From assembly GCA_964371555.1 (NCBI GenBank), contig CAYJMQ010000007.1, forward strand, positions 1 through 57,229: a DNA stretch of 57,229 nucleotides, in the 5' to 3' direction. Both the position numbers and the translations under genes were made by a program. This DNA is from CAYJMQ01 sp964371555. Its GTDB lineage: Bacteria; Bdellovibrionota; JACOXK01; 2-02-FULL-40-11. The notes beneath the pieces were generated by a model. It did not search any database. It was not told the DNA's origin and was given only the letters and a program-made list of their open reading frames with translations. How positions within the stretch are numbered: the first letter of the stretch is position 1; the number at the start of each line of letters is the position of its first letter. Below are positions 42,798 through 52,714 of this stretch, piece by piece.

Positions 42798-43190
42798 ATG
42801 TACACCCAATTCATAACTATCTTTATCTTCCTTTTAATCGGGGCGGCGATTGTGCCAGCCATTCTCCTTGTGGGGAAAATTCTTAGGCCTCATCATCCGG
42901 ATGCGAAAAAACTGACGACTTATGAATGCGGTGAAGAGGCTGTTGGCTCTTCGTGGGTGCAATTTAATTTGCGATTTTATGTGATTGCGATCCTTTTTCT
43001 GATCTTTGATGTTGAGGCGGTCATCATGTTCCCTGTCGCGGCTGTTTTCAGGCAATGGATTTTAAGTTCTTCCGCCAATGCCTGGCTTGTCTTTACAGAA
43101 GTCTCCATTTTTCTTCTGATCCTCATTGTTGGGTTTGCTTATGCCTGGCATAAAGGGGACTTTGAGTGGATTCGGGAAAGGAAAAACTAA
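42798..43190 (+). CDS. nuoA: NADH-quinone oxidoreductase subunit A (copy 1)
   Basis: A 130-residue membrane-arm subunit near the quinone site of complex I, with three transmembrane helices (about 5-28, 60-85, 92-118). The loop YECGEEAVGSSWVQFNLRFY carries the conserved Cys of the TMH1-2 loop, and LFLIFDVEAVIMFP the conserved acidic residues. It opens an operon that lacks nuoBCD; nuoH follows directly. The ATG lies against the repeat fragment that provides its ribosome site. Confidence 0.94.
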   Translation: MYTQFITIFIFLLIGAAIVPAILLVGKILRPHHPDAKKLTTYECGEEAVGSSWVQFNLRFYVIAILFLIFDVEAVIMFPVAAVFRQWILSSSANAWLVFTEVSIFLLILIVGFAYAWHKGDFEWIRERKN

Positions 43191-43194
43191 AGCG

Positions 43195-44307
43195 GTGTCA
43201 TTCCCTGAATTTTTAAGAGAACTTCTGGCTTTTTCCCCTCTCATGGCCTCCCTCCCCCTTTGGGTCTACAGTTTCATTGCAATCCTGGGTCTTCTCTTCC
43301 TTTTCGTCTTCCCCTTCGCTGGAATTGCTGTCTACATTGAAAGAAAGATCGCCGGAGACATTCAGTCGCGTATCGGCCCAAACGTCGTCGGTCCTTATGG
43401 AATCCTCCAATGGATCGCGGATGCTTTAAAACTCCTGGTAAAGGAGGACATTATCCCCGCAAAGGCCGACCGAAAGCTCTTTATCTTTTCGCCGATGATT
43501 ATCTTTATCAGCGGCGCGGCGGCTTTCGCTGTCATTCCCTTTGCTGAAAATCTGATTATTGCGGATCTCAATATCGGTATTTTCTATCTGATCGCGATTT
43601 CCTCGATGGTTACGCTTGGCATCATTATCGGCGGATGGGCCTCAAATAATAAGTGGTCGCTTTTGGGGGGACTTCGCGCGGCGGCACAAATTGTTTCCTA
43701 TGAAATTCCCGTTGCGCTCTGTATTTTAACCGCGGTACTCGTCACCGGCACACTGGATATGACTCAAATTGTAAAAAACCAATCCCCCTACGCGTGGAAT
43801 ATTTTTCATAACCCTTTTATGACGATTGCCGGTTTCGTTTACTTTATTTCAGCGCTGGCTGAAGTAAACCGGACCCCTTTTGATATCCCGGAGGCGGAAT
43901 CCGAGCTTGTTTCCGGCTACAACACGGAATATAGCGGCATGCGTTTTGCGATTTTTTTTCTCGTCGAATACGCGAACTGTTTTGTGATTTGCGCGGTGGC
44001 AACAACCCTTTTCTTCGGCGGATGGCATCTGCCGCTAATCGACATCTCAGGGCTTTCCCCCGCGTTTCGAATCCCGCTTGAGGTCGTTGTCTTTATGTCG
44101 AAAGCCATGCTTCTCCTCCTCGTCATTATGTGGATCCGCTGGACACTGCCGCGATACAGAGTCGATCAACTGATGAAACTCTGTTGGGAAATCCTCGTCC
44201 CCTTCGCCTTTGCGGCGCTTTTGGGAACAGCTCTTTGGATGGTTCTTTTTCAGGGGAAAGGGATTCCAGAGATGATCTTTGAGTTTCTAAAACAGGTGGT
44301 AACATGA
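43195..44307 (+). CDS. nuoH: NADH-quinone oxidoreductase subunit H (copy 1)
   Basis: A 370-residue subunit that forms much of the quinone-binding cavity and joins the membrane and peripheral arms. The sequence YIERKIAGDIQSRIGPNVVGPYGILQWIADALKLLVKEDIIP, a cytoplasmic-loop run of conserved Glu/Arg (EVNRTPFDIPEAESELVSGY) and about eight helices are present. The start is GTG at 43195, five bases after the nuoA stop behind AAAGGAAA; an upstream frame start at 43126 would overlap nuoA. Sequence type differs from copy 2. Confidence 0.94.
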   Translation: MSFPEFLRELLAFSPLMASLPLWVYSFIAILGLLFLFVFPFAGIAVYIERKIAGDIQSRIGPNVVGPYGILQWIADALKLLVKEDIIPAKADRKLFIFSPMIIFISGAAAFAVIPFAENLIIADLNIGIFYLIAISSMVTLGIIIGGWASNNKWSLLGGLRAAAQIVSYEIPVALCILTAVLVTGTLDMTQIVKNQSPYAWNIFHNPFMTIAGFVYFISALAEVNRTPFDIPEAESELVSGYNTEYSGMRFAIFFLVEYANCFVICAVATTLFFGGWHLPLIDISGLSPAFRIPLEVVVFMSKAMLLLLVIMWIRWTLPRYRVDQLMKLCWEILVPFAFAALLGTALWMVLFQGKGIPEMIFEFLKQVVT

Positions 44308-44801
44308 CCCCCTACGATTTCATTTTCTACGCGTTTTCAGGGGTCATTATCGGATCATCTGTCATTTGCGTCTTTCATCCGAATATTCTCTACGCGGGGC
44401 TCTCGCTTTTTGGGGCTTTTTTTGGGGTGGCCGGGATTTATTTGCTTCTGGGAGCCGATTTTTTGGCGGCAACACAGGTTTTGATCTATGTCGGGGGAAT
44501 TCTCACATTGATTCTTTTTGCGGTCATGTTTTCCAAAAATATTTATGGGGTAAAATTTGAAGAAGAGAAAAAGAGAAAAATCGTCCCCACCCTTTTCTGC
44601 CTGATTCTTTTGGGTTTTCTCGTGAAGTTCATATTCTCAGCCCACTGGAACATCGTCACCCCAAGCGATCCGCCAACTGCCACGACTCATCGGCTCGGAA
44701 CACTCCTTTTAACCGACTATCTTTTGCTATTTGAATTGTCCTCTGTTCTTCTTTTGGCGGCGCTCATAGGGGCAATCGTTCTGGCAAGGAGTAAAAGTTA
44801 G
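44304..44801 (+). CDS. nuoJ: NADH-quinone oxidoreductase subunit J (copy 1)
   Basis: A 165-residue membrane subunit with five helices. The third helix LGADFLAATQVLIYVGGILTLILFAVMF contains the pi-bulge Tyr of complex I. It overlaps the nuoH stop by 4 bp (ATGA). In standard operons nuoI lies between H and J; it is missing here. Confidence 0.92.
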   Translation: MTPYDFIFYAFSGVIIGSSVICVFHPNILYAGLSLFGAFFGVAGIYLLLGADFLAATQVLIYVGGILTLILFAVMFSKNIYGVKFEEEKKRKIVPTLFCLILLGFLVKFIFSAHWNIVTPSDPPTATTHRLGTLLLTDYLLLFELSSVLLLAALIGAIVLARSKS

Positions 44802-44804
44802 CAG

Positions 44805-45116
44805 ATGTTACACGTTGAATTAAAGCATTACCTCGTTCTCTCATCCGTTCTTTTTGTGCTTGGAATCCTGGGAATTATTTCAAGGAAAAATTCGATTGGG
44901 GTTTTGATGGGGATAGAGCTCGTCTTGATCTCCGCAAGTATTAATTTTGTCGCATTCTCAAAATACATTGCCATGGATCTTTCAGGGCAGATTTTTACGC
45001 TGTTTCTTTTCGTTATTTCGGTTTCAGAAGCAATCGTGGCTTTGGCAATTGTGCTTCGGATTTATCAAAACAAGGCCTCCGTGGACATGGATGATATTGG
45101 AGATCTTAAATGTTAG
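44805..45116 (+). CDS. nuoK: NADH-quinone oxidoreductase subunit K (copy 1)
   Basis: A 103-residue three-helix antiporter-like subunit. The conserved membrane glutamates are in MGIELVLISASINFVAF and VSEAIVALAIVLRIYQ. GGAG precedes its ATG. The end overlaps nuoL by 7 bp. Confidence 0.94.
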   Translation: MLHVELKHYLVLSSVLFVLGILGIISRKNSIGVLMGIELVLISASINFVAFSKYIAMDLSGQIFTLFLFVISVSEAIVALAIVLRIYQNKASVDMDDIGDLKC

Positions 45117-47116
45117 AAGGAATCTTCGAGTCATTGCTCCCCCAATTTGCCGCGCTCCCAACAGCCATGACTGCGATTCTTATTTCACCCCTGATTTCAT
45201 TCGCAGTTCAGATTTTCTTTGGAAAACGCCTCCCAAGATCAGGTGATTGGGTTTCGATCTTTGCTATTTTTCTCTCTCTTGTTCTCTCGATTATTCATTT
45301 TATTGATGTTTTTAACGCTTTCGATCCTTCCTTTAAAATAACCTTCTCGTGGCTCTGGCTCGACATTCCCGAATTTACGCTCACGTTTGGCTACCACATC
45401 GACAACGTTAGTTCGCTGATGCTTGTGGTGGTAACGGGAGTCAGTTTCCTGATTCATCTCTATTCGGTCGGCTATATGCGCGGCGATTCAAGATACAGCC
45501 GCTATTTTGCCTATCTCTCCTTCTTCTCCTTTTCGATGATCGGGCTTGTCCTCGTTGATAATTTGTTTTTTCTCTATATTTTTTGGGAACTGGTGGGGCT
45601 CTCTTCCTATCTTCTCATTGCCTTTTGGTTTGAGAAACCGGAAGCGGCAAGAGCGGGCAAGAAGGCCTTTATTGTGACACGTATCGGCGATGTGGGGATG
45701 TTTGTGGGAATTCTTCTCATCTTCTTTCAAACGAATGGTCTTATCAAATATGACGATGTTTTCGGCGCTGTTTCAGAGGGGCTTTTCAACTCCACTATAT
45801 TTGGAATCTCAGTTTTAACGATTGCGGGGATCTGTCTCTTTTTGGGAGCGGTCGGAAAGTCTGCCCAGTTTCCACTCCATGTCTGGCTCCCGGATGCCAT
45901 GGAGGGCCCGACACCGATTTCAGCGCTGATTCATGCGGCAACGATGGTGGCTGCGGGGGTCTATCTGGTCATACGCATGTTCCCTTTTTTATCCGATGAA
46001 GCGCTGATTATCATCGCGTATACAGGGGGATTCACCGCTTTTTTTGCCGCAACAATGGCTGTCACACATACCGATATCAAAAAAATTCTCGCGTATTCAA
46101 CGATCAGCCAGCTGGGGTTTATGATGCTTGGGGTGGGGGTTGGAAATTATACGGGGGGATTCTTTCATCTCGTAACGCACGCCGCTTTCAAAGCCTCGCT
46201 CTTTCTCTGCGCGGGGAGTGTGATTCACGCGACACATTCACAAGACATTCGCGAGATGGGGGGACTACGGAAAAAAATGCCGATCACATTCTGGGCAAGT
46301 CTTGTCGCAACGCTTGCTATTTCCGGCGTTCCGTTTTTTTCGGGGTTTGTAAGCAAGGATTTAATTTTAGAAGGCGTTTATTCATTTGTGTCAGTTCATC
46401 CCTTTCATATGATGCTTGCCATTTTTGGCTTTGGCGGGGCTGGTCTTACCGCTTTTTATATGTTTCGCTGGCTTCTTTTGATTTTTTTTGGCACAGCTCA
46501 AAAAAATCAGGCGCATGAATCCCCCTGGACGATGACAGTTCCATTGATTCTCCTGAGCATTCTCTCCCTGGGCTTTATTTTCACCTGGTTCGAACACCTC
46601 ATTGTTTCACCAAAAGTCTTAAAAATACCGGGAACCCCGCCTCTAATCGAAGGATCACATCTTTTTCCTTTGATTCTTTCTCTTTCTATCGTTGCTTTGG
46701 GAATTTCCCTCTCCTATCTCACCTATTTCAAAAAGATGATCTCTTCTCAAAAAATTGCTGAAAAATTCCAACGTATTTACAACACCCTGACCCATCTTTA
46801 TTGGATCGATGAAATTTACGAATGGCTGATCGTCAATAACCAGATCCGTCTCAATAATTTCCTCGCCAACTTTGACAACCGTGTGATTGATGAAACGCTT
46901 GTGGATGGCTGGGCGCCCATTACGGCAAAAACCTCTTTTGTTTCAGGTGATTTTGACAATCGGGCCATCGATCAGACACTTGTTGACGGAACAGGGAAGG
47001 TCATTGGTCAGACGGGGACAGAAGTCCGCAAAATTCAGACTGGAAAAATTCAACAATATCTTTTATTAGGACTTGGGGCTGTCTGTATAACGCTCTTGAT
47101 TATTTTAATGGTTTAA
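45110..47116 (+). CDS. nuoL: NADH-quinone oxidoreductase subunit L (copy 1)
   Basis: A 668-residue antiporter-like proton pump at the far end of the membrane arm. The core has WELVGLSSYLLIAFWFE, GKSAQFPLHVWLPDAMEGPTPISALIHAATMV and KKILAYSTISQLGFMMLGVG with the conserved Glu and Lys residues. The C-terminal part forms the long lateral helix and anchor; it holds a duplicated FDNRxIDxTLVDG segment before QTGKIQQYLLLG. The sequence style (SVGYMRGDSRYSRYFAYLSFFSFSMIGLVL) differs clearly from copy 2. Confidence 0.95.
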   Translation: MLEGIFESLLPQFAALPTAMTAILISPLISFAVQIFFGKRLPRSGDWVSIFAIFLSLVLSIIHFIDVFNAFDPSFKITFSWLWLDIPEFTLTFGYHIDNVSSLMLVVVTGVSFLIHLYSVGYMRGDSRYSRYFAYLSFFSFSMIGLVLVDNLFFLYIFWELVGLSSYLLIAFWFEKPEAARAGKKAFIVTRIGDVGMFVGILLIFFQTNGLIKYDDVFGAVSEGLFNSTIFGISVLTIAGICLFLGAVGKSAQFPLHVWLPDAMEGPTPISALIHAATMVAAGVYLVIRMFPFLSDEALIIIAYTGGFTAFFAATMAVTHTDIKKILAYSTISQLGFMMLGVGVGNYTGGFFHLVTHAAFKASLFLCAGSVIHATHSQDIREMGGLRKKMPITFWASLVATLAISGVPFFSGFVSKDLILEGVYSFVSVHPFHMMLAIFGFGGAGLTAFYMFRWLLLIFFGTAQKNQAHESPWTMTVPLILLSILSLGFIFTWFEHLIVSPKVLKIPGTPPLIEGSHLFPLILSLSIVALGISLSYLTYFKKMISSQKIAEKFQRIYNTLTHLYWIDEIYEWLIVNNQIRLNNFLANFDNRVIDETLVDGWAPITAKTSFVSGDFDNRAIDQTLVDGTGKVIGQTGTEVRKIQTGKIQQYLLLGLGAVCITLLIILMV

Positions 47117-47125
47117 GGAGGAAGC

Positions 47126-48676
47126 GTGATTTTACCAGAATTTATTTCAGATCATATTTTAAGTTGGATGGTCCTTTCACCCCTTATTGGAATAGCGCTG
47201 ATTCTTCTTATTCCACGGCTCCCGAACAACGCCATTCGCTGGATATCGGTTATGACGACCGCGATTCCACTTTTATTGTCGGTTGCCCTTATTTTTCTTT
47301 TCGATCGGGATGAGGCCGGAATTCAATTTGCGGAAAGGGCTTCCTGGATTACGAGCTTTAATATCTATTATTATCTGGGAACCGACGGACTCTCGGTCAC
47401 GATGCTTCTTCTGACCGCCCTCCTTTCATTCCTCTGTGTGTTCGCCTCATGGGGAATCGAAAAAGGGGTCAAAGGCTATTTCTCGATGTTTCTTCTTTTG
47501 GAAACAGGGATGATGGGGGTCTTTGCCGCCCTCGACTTCTTTCTCTTCTATCTTTTCTGGGAAGTAATGCTCCTTCCGATGTATTTCTTAATCGGCGTCT
47601 GGGGGGGACCCAAAAAAGAGTTCGCCGCAATCAAGTTCTTTCTCTATACCCTCTTTGGCTCTGTCCTGATGCTCGTTGTCATGCTTGCATTTTATTTTTA
47701 CAGCGAGCCGCATACCTTTGATCTTTCCGAACTCTCAACCGGAATTCTTCAATTTAAAAACGTAGAAATTTTTGGAATTTCGCTGACGCCGGAAGTATTT
47801 CGAAGAATCCTCTATATCTTCCTCTTCATTGGTTTTGCGATTAAAGTCCCGATCTTCCCGTTTCATACCTGGCTCCCGCTCGCGCATGTCGAAGCCCCAA
47901 CCCCTATTTCCGTCCTCCTTGCCGGAATACTTTTGAAGATGGGGGCTTATGGACTCTTAAGGATCAGCTTTCCAATTTTACCGGAAGAGGCGATCTGGTT
48001 TGCTTATCCGCTTGCGTTCCTGGGGCTGATTAATGTGATCTATGGGGCATTTTGCGCGATGGCTCAGATTACGCTCCCCGCAGCCAAAGGGGGGAACGAC
48101 TGGAAAAAATTGATCGCCTATTCATCGATTAATCACATGGGGTATGTGCTTCTGGGGATGTCTGTTTTTACGACGGAAGGAATGAACGGGGCTGTTTTCC
48201 AGATGTTTAATCATGGCACAACGACGGCGATGCTCTTTCTTTTGGTTGGCGTTATCTATGACCGCACCCATCACAGAAAGATCGATGGCTTCGGAGGGCT
48301 CGGCGCTCAGCTTCCGGTCTACACAGGAGTTGTCGCATTGGCTTTCTTTGCGTCGCTTGGATTGCCGGGGCTTTCTAGCTTCATCTCTGAAGCGCTTGTA
48401 TTTCTGGGAGCATTTAAAGTTTACCCGACAATCACAATCCTCGCCACTTTGGGCATTGTCCTCAACGCGGCCTTTTTCCTCTGGGTATTCCAGAAAATCT
48501 TTTTTGGCCCGCTCAACAGCAGCTATAAAGATCTTAAAGATTTAAATTGGCTTGAGAAGGTCTCGCTGATTCCGCTCTCCATTATTGTGGTGGCGCTTGG
48601 GGTCTATCCAATGCCTGTTTTGAATCTCATGAAGGCGAGTCTTGATAAACTGATTCTTTTGATTCAGGCCACTTAA
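47126..48676 (+). CDS. nuoM: NADH-quinone oxidoreductase subunit M (copy 1)
   Basis: A 516-residue antiporter-like pump subunit. WEVMLLPMYFLIGVWGG, KVPIFPFHTWLPLAHVEAPTPISVLLAGILLKMGAYGLLRI and KKLIAYSSINHMGYVLLG are the family core, with the functional Glu and Lys. The start is GTG behind AGGAGGAAGC. The length is normal for NuoM. Confidence 0.96.
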   Translation: MILPEFISDHILSWMVLSPLIGIALILLIPRLPNNAIRWISVMTTAIPLLLSVALIFLFDRDEAGIQFAERASWITSFNIYYYLGTDGLSVTMLLLTALLSFLCVFASWGIEKGVKGYFSMFLLLETGMMGVFAALDFFLFYLFWEVMLLPMYFLIGVWGGPKKEFAAIKFFLYTLFGSVLMLVVMLAFYFYSEPHTFDLSELSTGILQFKNVEIFGISLTPEVFRRILYIFLFIGFAIKVPIFPFHTWLPLAHVEAPTPISVLLAGILLKMGAYGLLRISFPILPEEAIWFAYPLAFLGLINVIYGAFCAMAQITLPAAKGGNDWKKLIAYSSINHMGYVLLGMSVFTTEGMNGAVFQMFNHGTTTAMLFLLVGVIYDRTHHRKIDGFGGLGAQLPVYTGVVALAFFASLGLPGLSSFISEALVFLGAFKVYPTITILATLGIVLNAAFFLWVFQKIFFGPLNSSYKDLKDLNWLEKVSLIPLSIIVVALGVYPMPVLNLMKASLDKLILLIQAT

Positions 48677-48683
48677 GGAAAAA

Positions 48684-50168
48684 ATGGAAAATCTTTCTAC
48701 AGATCTCCTTCTTTATTCGCCAGAAATTATCATCGCCATCACACTCTGTTTCGCGCTCATTATCCAGATGGTTTCAAATAATAAGACGCTGACACTTCTC
48801 GCCGTCCTTTTGGGACTTATTATTTCAGCCTATGCCGGTTTTCGGCTGAGCTTCATTGAGCCGCAAACCTTTTTTTCAAATCTTCTCAGTCACGATCCCT
48901 TTTCCCTTTTTTTTAAAATCTTCTTTATAGTCGCAACTCTTTTTACCTTTCTCTTTGGTTTCAAATCGCACGAAATCGATGAAGGACGCCATTCTGAATT
49001 TTATTTGATGGTACTTGCTGTTCTCATTGGAATGACAACGCTCGTCTCCTCCGTGAATATCCTCTCGCTCTATCTTTCATTGGAACTGGTCAGTATCGTC
49101 TCTTATGCCCTTTCTGGTTTTAGAAAGGAGCATCCCGCTTCAAACGAAGCGGCCATTAAATACCTCCTTTACGGGGCAATGGCATCGGGAACGATGCTTT
49201 GGGGGCTGTCGCTTCTCTATGGACTGACAGGGACACTCAATCTCTACCTTCTTAAGGCATCCCTTTCCTCTTCTTATATCGATACCCTCTCTCTCTACGC
49301 CATTTTCATCATGCTCCTTTTTGGATTTGGATTTAAGATGGCATTTGTTCCGTTTCACATGTGGGCGCCGGATGTCTACCATGGCGCCCCGACCCCGATC
49401 GCCGCTTTTTTTACGGTTGCCCCAAAAGCCGCGGGGTTTGCGATCTTTATTCGCTTTTTCTACACAGTTTTTGCAAACCCGGTCGGGCATGGAAATGAAT
49501 TGGGAAATGAATGGGTCTGGTATGCAAATCTTAACTGGCCGTTTTTTCTTGCGATTCTTTCAGCCTTGACAATGACCGTTGGAAATTTATCCGCGCTTTT
49601 TCAAAAGAATGCCAAACGGATGCTCGCTTATTCAAGCATTGCCCATGCCGGATATATGATGCTTGGGCTGGTCGCCCTGACACAATTTGGAATTTCTGCG
49701 GTTCTCTTTTATATCGTTGTCTACTTTTTCATGAATTTTGGGGCGTTCTTTATTGTGGGGCTCGTGGGAAACATCTTTAAAAATGAAGAAATATCAAATT
49801 TTAAGGGACTGGGATGGAAATCGCCGCTTGTTGGAATTTCGATGGCAATCTTCCTTTTATCTCTCACAGGACTCCCCCCGCTCGGCGGTTTTATCGGCAA
49901 GGTTTATCTTTTTTCAGCGCTCGTTCAAAAAGAGATCTACTGGCTGCTGATTGTGGCGATTATCAACACCGTTATTTCACTTTATTACTACGCTTACATC
50001 ATCCGTGAAATGTTTTTTGAAAATCCGGAAAATGAAACCCGGATTGTTCTTTCTCCACTCCATGCGGTCACACTCCTTCTTCTTGTCATTCCAACCGTTG
50101 TTCTTGGCATCTATTGGGAACCGTTAATGACTTGCGTTTCAAAATCGCTGCAATTTATGCAATCTTAA
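48684..50168 (+). CDS. nuoN: NADH-quinone oxidoreductase subunit N (copy 1)
   Basis: A 494-residue antiporter-like pump, the last gene of the first operon. LELVSIVSYALSGFRK, KMAFVPFHMWAPDVYHGAPTPIAAFFTVAPKAAGFAIFIRF and KRMLAYSSIAHAGYMMLGL identify NuoN rather than L or M. AAGGAAAA precedes the ATG. With A, H, J, K, L and M this completes the seven hydrophobic subunits. Confidence 0.95.
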   Translation: MENLSTDLLLYSPEIIIAITLCFALIIQMVSNNKTLTLLAVLLGLIISAYAGFRLSFIEPQTFFSNLLSHDPFSLFFKIFFIVATLFTFLFGFKSHEIDEGRHSEFYLMVLAVLIGMTTLVSSVNILSLYLSLELVSIVSYALSGFRKEHPASNEAAIKYLLYGAMASGTMLWGLSLLYGLTGTLNLYLLKASLSSSYIDTLSLYAIFIMLLFGFGFKMAFVPFHMWAPDVYHGAPTPIAAFFTVAPKAAGFAIFIRFFYTVFANPVGHGNELGNEWVWYANLNWPFFLAILSALTMTVGNLSALFQKNAKRMLAYSSIAHAGYMMLGLVALTQFGISAVLFYIVVYFFMNFGAFFIVGLVGNIFKNEEISNFKGLGWKSPLVGISMAIFLLSLTGLPPLGGFIGKVYLFSALVQKEIYWLLIVAIINTVISLYYYAYIIREMFFENPENETRIVLSPLHAVTLLLLVIPTVVLGIYWEPLMTCVSKSLQFMQS

Positions 50169-50214
50169 TAAATCATTTATTGAATCCTGACTCCACTTAA
50201 AGTAAGGAGTGGCA

Positions 50215-51825
50215 ATGAACTGGGATCGAAGAGATTTTTTAAAATTCATGGGGAGGGGCTCTGTAGCTCTTTGGGCGCTCTCTTCTTTAAACTCACTGGC
50301 TTCATGCGCAGCCATCCCCCCTCAAAAAAAGAAACTACTCCCTTTCGAACCGATTCCACCTTCCTCAGAAGATCAACTGATTTTAGCAGAGGGGTTTCAA
50401 CATAAAATCCTTCTTTCATGGGGTGATCTGATCAATGGAAAGGGGGAGCGATTTGGATTTAACAATGACTTCACAGCCTTCTTTCCATTCAATCTCTCTA
50501 AACCGGATGACGGCCTCCTTTGGGTCAACCACGAATACCCGCATCCTATTTTCATCAATGGCTATATTTCGGGAGAGGTCCGGACAAAATCACAGATTGA
50601 GGCAGAACAGGCATCTCTGGGGGGGACGATCATACGGATTCGCCAAAATATTGCAGGCGGCTGGGAGCCGGTTTTTGACGACTTTCGCAATCGAAGAATT
50701 TCTGCCATCACGCCGATCCCCATCGTATCGACGCGGCCGATAGCCGGGAAAAAAGTTGCCATTGGAACACTTGCAAACTGCGCAGGGGGGGTCACCCCCT
50801 GGCAAACGGTCTTAAGCTGTGAAGAAACTTATGAAGACTTTTATGGTGAAAGGGATTTTTTGAACAAAAGGGACCGGATCGTGTCTGAGTCTGCCTACGG
50901 CTGGCATCGTTTTTTCTTTTATCCCCCTGAACATTACGGCTGGGTGGTGGAAATTGATCCCTTTACGGCAAAATCAAAAAAACTGACAGCCCTGGGACGA
51001 TTTGGTCATGAGGGGGCGAATATCGCGTTGACAGTCGACGGACGCTCGGTCGTTTACATGGGGGATGATGGCATCGATCGCTGTCTTTATAAGTTTGTCG
51101 CCGCGCGCCCCGGAACGCTCGAGACTGGAACGCTCTATGTTGCCAATATCGAAAAGGGGATATGGATCCCGATCGATATTAAAAAAACAGCCGCTCTTCA
51201 AAAATATTTTAAAGATCAGACAGAAGTCCTGACGTATACGCGCGAGGCGTCAAAAATCGTCGGCGGAACCCCGATGGCCCGTCCTGAGGATGTCGAATAT
51301 GATCCCGTCTCCAAAGAAATTTTTGTGGCTCTCACAAAAGACAAGACCAAAGGAAATTATTTTGGTTCTCTTTTGAGGCTCATTGAAAAAGACCACGATC
51401 CCTCGGCTATCGAATTTGAGGCCGCGGTCTTTTTGACAGGGGGGGAAGAGAGCGGTTTTGCATGCCCCGATAATATGGTCTTTGATCGGAAGGGGAATCT
51501 CTGGCTTACCGGCGATATGTCAGAGAAAGAGATGGGAAACGCTCCTTATCAAACATTCAAAAACAACGGCCTCTTTTTTATTCCAATGAATGGGCCCCAT
51601 GCGGGGGGCGTTTTCCAGGTCGCCTCCGCCCCCGTTGATGCTGAGTTCACCGGCACTTCATTTTCACCCGATGGTAAAACCCTTTTTATTTCGGTTCAAC
51701 ATCCGGGTGAACGGACGCAAAGCTTGGGGTCTCTCACCAGTCATTGGCCCGATGGCGGAAATGCCATTCCACGCCCGAGTGTTGTTGCGATCTCGGGACC
51801 GGCGTTGGAAAAAATTGTATTATAA
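50215..51825 (+). CDS. PhoX-like (DUF839) exported phosphatase-family protein
   Basis: A 536-residue twin-arginine-exported protein of the DUF839/PhoX family, whose characterised members are calcium/iron phosphatases. The Tat motif DRRDFLKFMG lies at residues 4-13, followed by a hydrophobic stretch and LASC, which may be a lipobox. The motifs LWVNHEYPHP, LSCEETYEDFYG, GRFGHEGANIAL, VYMGDDG and ARPEDVEYDP carry the metal-site Glu, Cys, Asp and His residues. TAAGGAG (50203-50209) lies 5 nt before the ATG at 50215, which excludes the GTG two codons upstream. It follows nuoN after 46 bp. Confidence 0.85.
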   Translation: MNWDRRDFLKFMGRGSVALWALSSLNSLASCAAIPPQKKKLLPFEPIPPSSEDQLILAEGFQHKILLSWGDLINGKGERFGFNNDFTAFFPFNLSKPDDGLLWVNHEYPHPIFINGYISGEVRTKSQIEAEQASLGGTIIRIRQNIAGGWEPVFDDFRNRRISAITPIPIVSTRPIAGKKVAIGTLANCAGGVTPWQTVLSCEETYEDFYGERDFLNKRDRIVSESAYGWHRFFFYPPEHYGWVVEIDPFTAKSKKLTALGRFGHEGANIALTVDGRSVVYMGDDGIDRCLYKFVAARPGTLETGTLYVANIEKGIWIPIDIKKTAALQKYFKDQTEVLTYTREASKIVGGTPMARPEDVEYDPVSKEIFVALTKDKTKGNYFGSLLRLIEKDHDPSAIEFEAAVFLTGGEESGFACPDNMVFDRKGNLWLTGDMSEKEMGNAPYQTFKNNGLFFIPMNGPHAGGVFQVASAPVDAEFTGTSFSPDGKTLFISVQHPGERTQSLGSLTSHWPDGGNAIPRPSVVAISGPALEKIVL

Positions 51826-51849
51826 TCCCGCGAGCCGGGAGAGAATTTT

Positions 51850-52713
51850 ATGAAAAAAGAAACGTTAGCTCAGGGGTCGATGATTGTCATATCCGCCATC
51901 TGGGGTTCAACTTTCATTATGGTGAAAGAAGCCTTGAACGGCGTACATCCCTTAACGCTCACAAGTTTTCGTTTTTTGATCGCCTCTTTTCTTTTGCTTC
52001 CGTGGGTTTTTAAGAAAAGAAAATCTTTTAGAGATGCCATTCCAGCGGGCTGTTATTTGGGAATTTTTCTTTGGATTCTTTATCTCACCCAGACATGCGG
52101 GCTCTATTTTACTTCGGCCGCAAATTCCGGTTTTCTCACCGGGCTCTTTATTATATTTATCCCGATATTTCTCTTTTTTGTTTCCGGAGTACGCGTCGGA
52201 AAATTTCAAATTTTCACCATTGGTTTGGCCACCTTTGGCGTGTGGCTCTTAACGGGTGGGATGGCTGGGTTCAATATCGGTGATGGCCTCACCGTTCTCT
52301 GTGCGGCTGCTTACGCGGCGCACGTTCTTCTTATAGACCGATATGCCAAGAGTTCCCTGGAACCCGTGCATTTGGCCTTCATTCAGTTTTTCCTGGTGGG
52401 TCTTCTATGTCTTTTTGCCGCTCTGCCTCTCGGAGAAAGGGCGTTTCTCATTGATCCATCCGTTTGGGACAGCATCATCTTTCTCACACTTTTTCCAACG
52501 CTTCTTGCGTTCTTCATCCAGCTCTGGGCTCAAAAATTTGTGTCCCCTCTTAAAGCCGGGCTCATCTTTACTCTTGAACCCGCGTTTGCGGCGCTCTTTG
52601 CCTGGACTATAGGAGGAGAAGAGACCACATGGAGAGGGGTTTTGGGAGGAGGGCTTACAATCTTTGCGATTTTCCTTTCTGAGTTTTATCATCTTAAAAC
52701 TCATCGACCATAA
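51850..52713 (+). CDS. EamA/DMT-family transporter
   Basis: A 287-residue inner-membrane protein with ten hydrophobic helices in two homologous EamA halves. The first begins IWGSTFIMVKEALNGVHPLTLTSFR; the second has LKAGLIFTLEPAFAALFAWTIGGE. It is a drug/metabolite-type exporter of unknown substrate. GGAG precedes the ATG. The stop is 1 bp from the end of hepT, which converges on it. Confidence 0.9.
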   Translation: MKKETLAQGSMIVISAIWGSTFIMVKEALNGVHPLTLTSFRFLIASFLLLPWVFKKRKSFRDAIPAGCYLGIFLWILYLTQTCGLYFTSAANSGFLTGLFIIFIPIFLFFVSGVRVGKFQIFTIGLATFGVWLLTGGMAGFNIGDGLTVLCAAAYAAHVLLIDRYAKSSLEPVHLAFIQFFLVGLLCLFAALPLGERAFLIDPSVWDSIIFLTLFPTLLAFFIQLWAQKFVSPLKAGLIFTLEPAFAALFAWTIGGEETTWRGVLGGGLTIFAIFLSEFYHLKTHRP

Positions 52714-52714
52714 T

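Noticed and set aside
43126..43194. nuoH start at 43126 and rpsI start at 17158
   Set aside because: Both upstream starts lie deep inside the preceding genes (nuoA, rplM); GTG at 43195 and ATG at 17197 have suitable ribosome sites.
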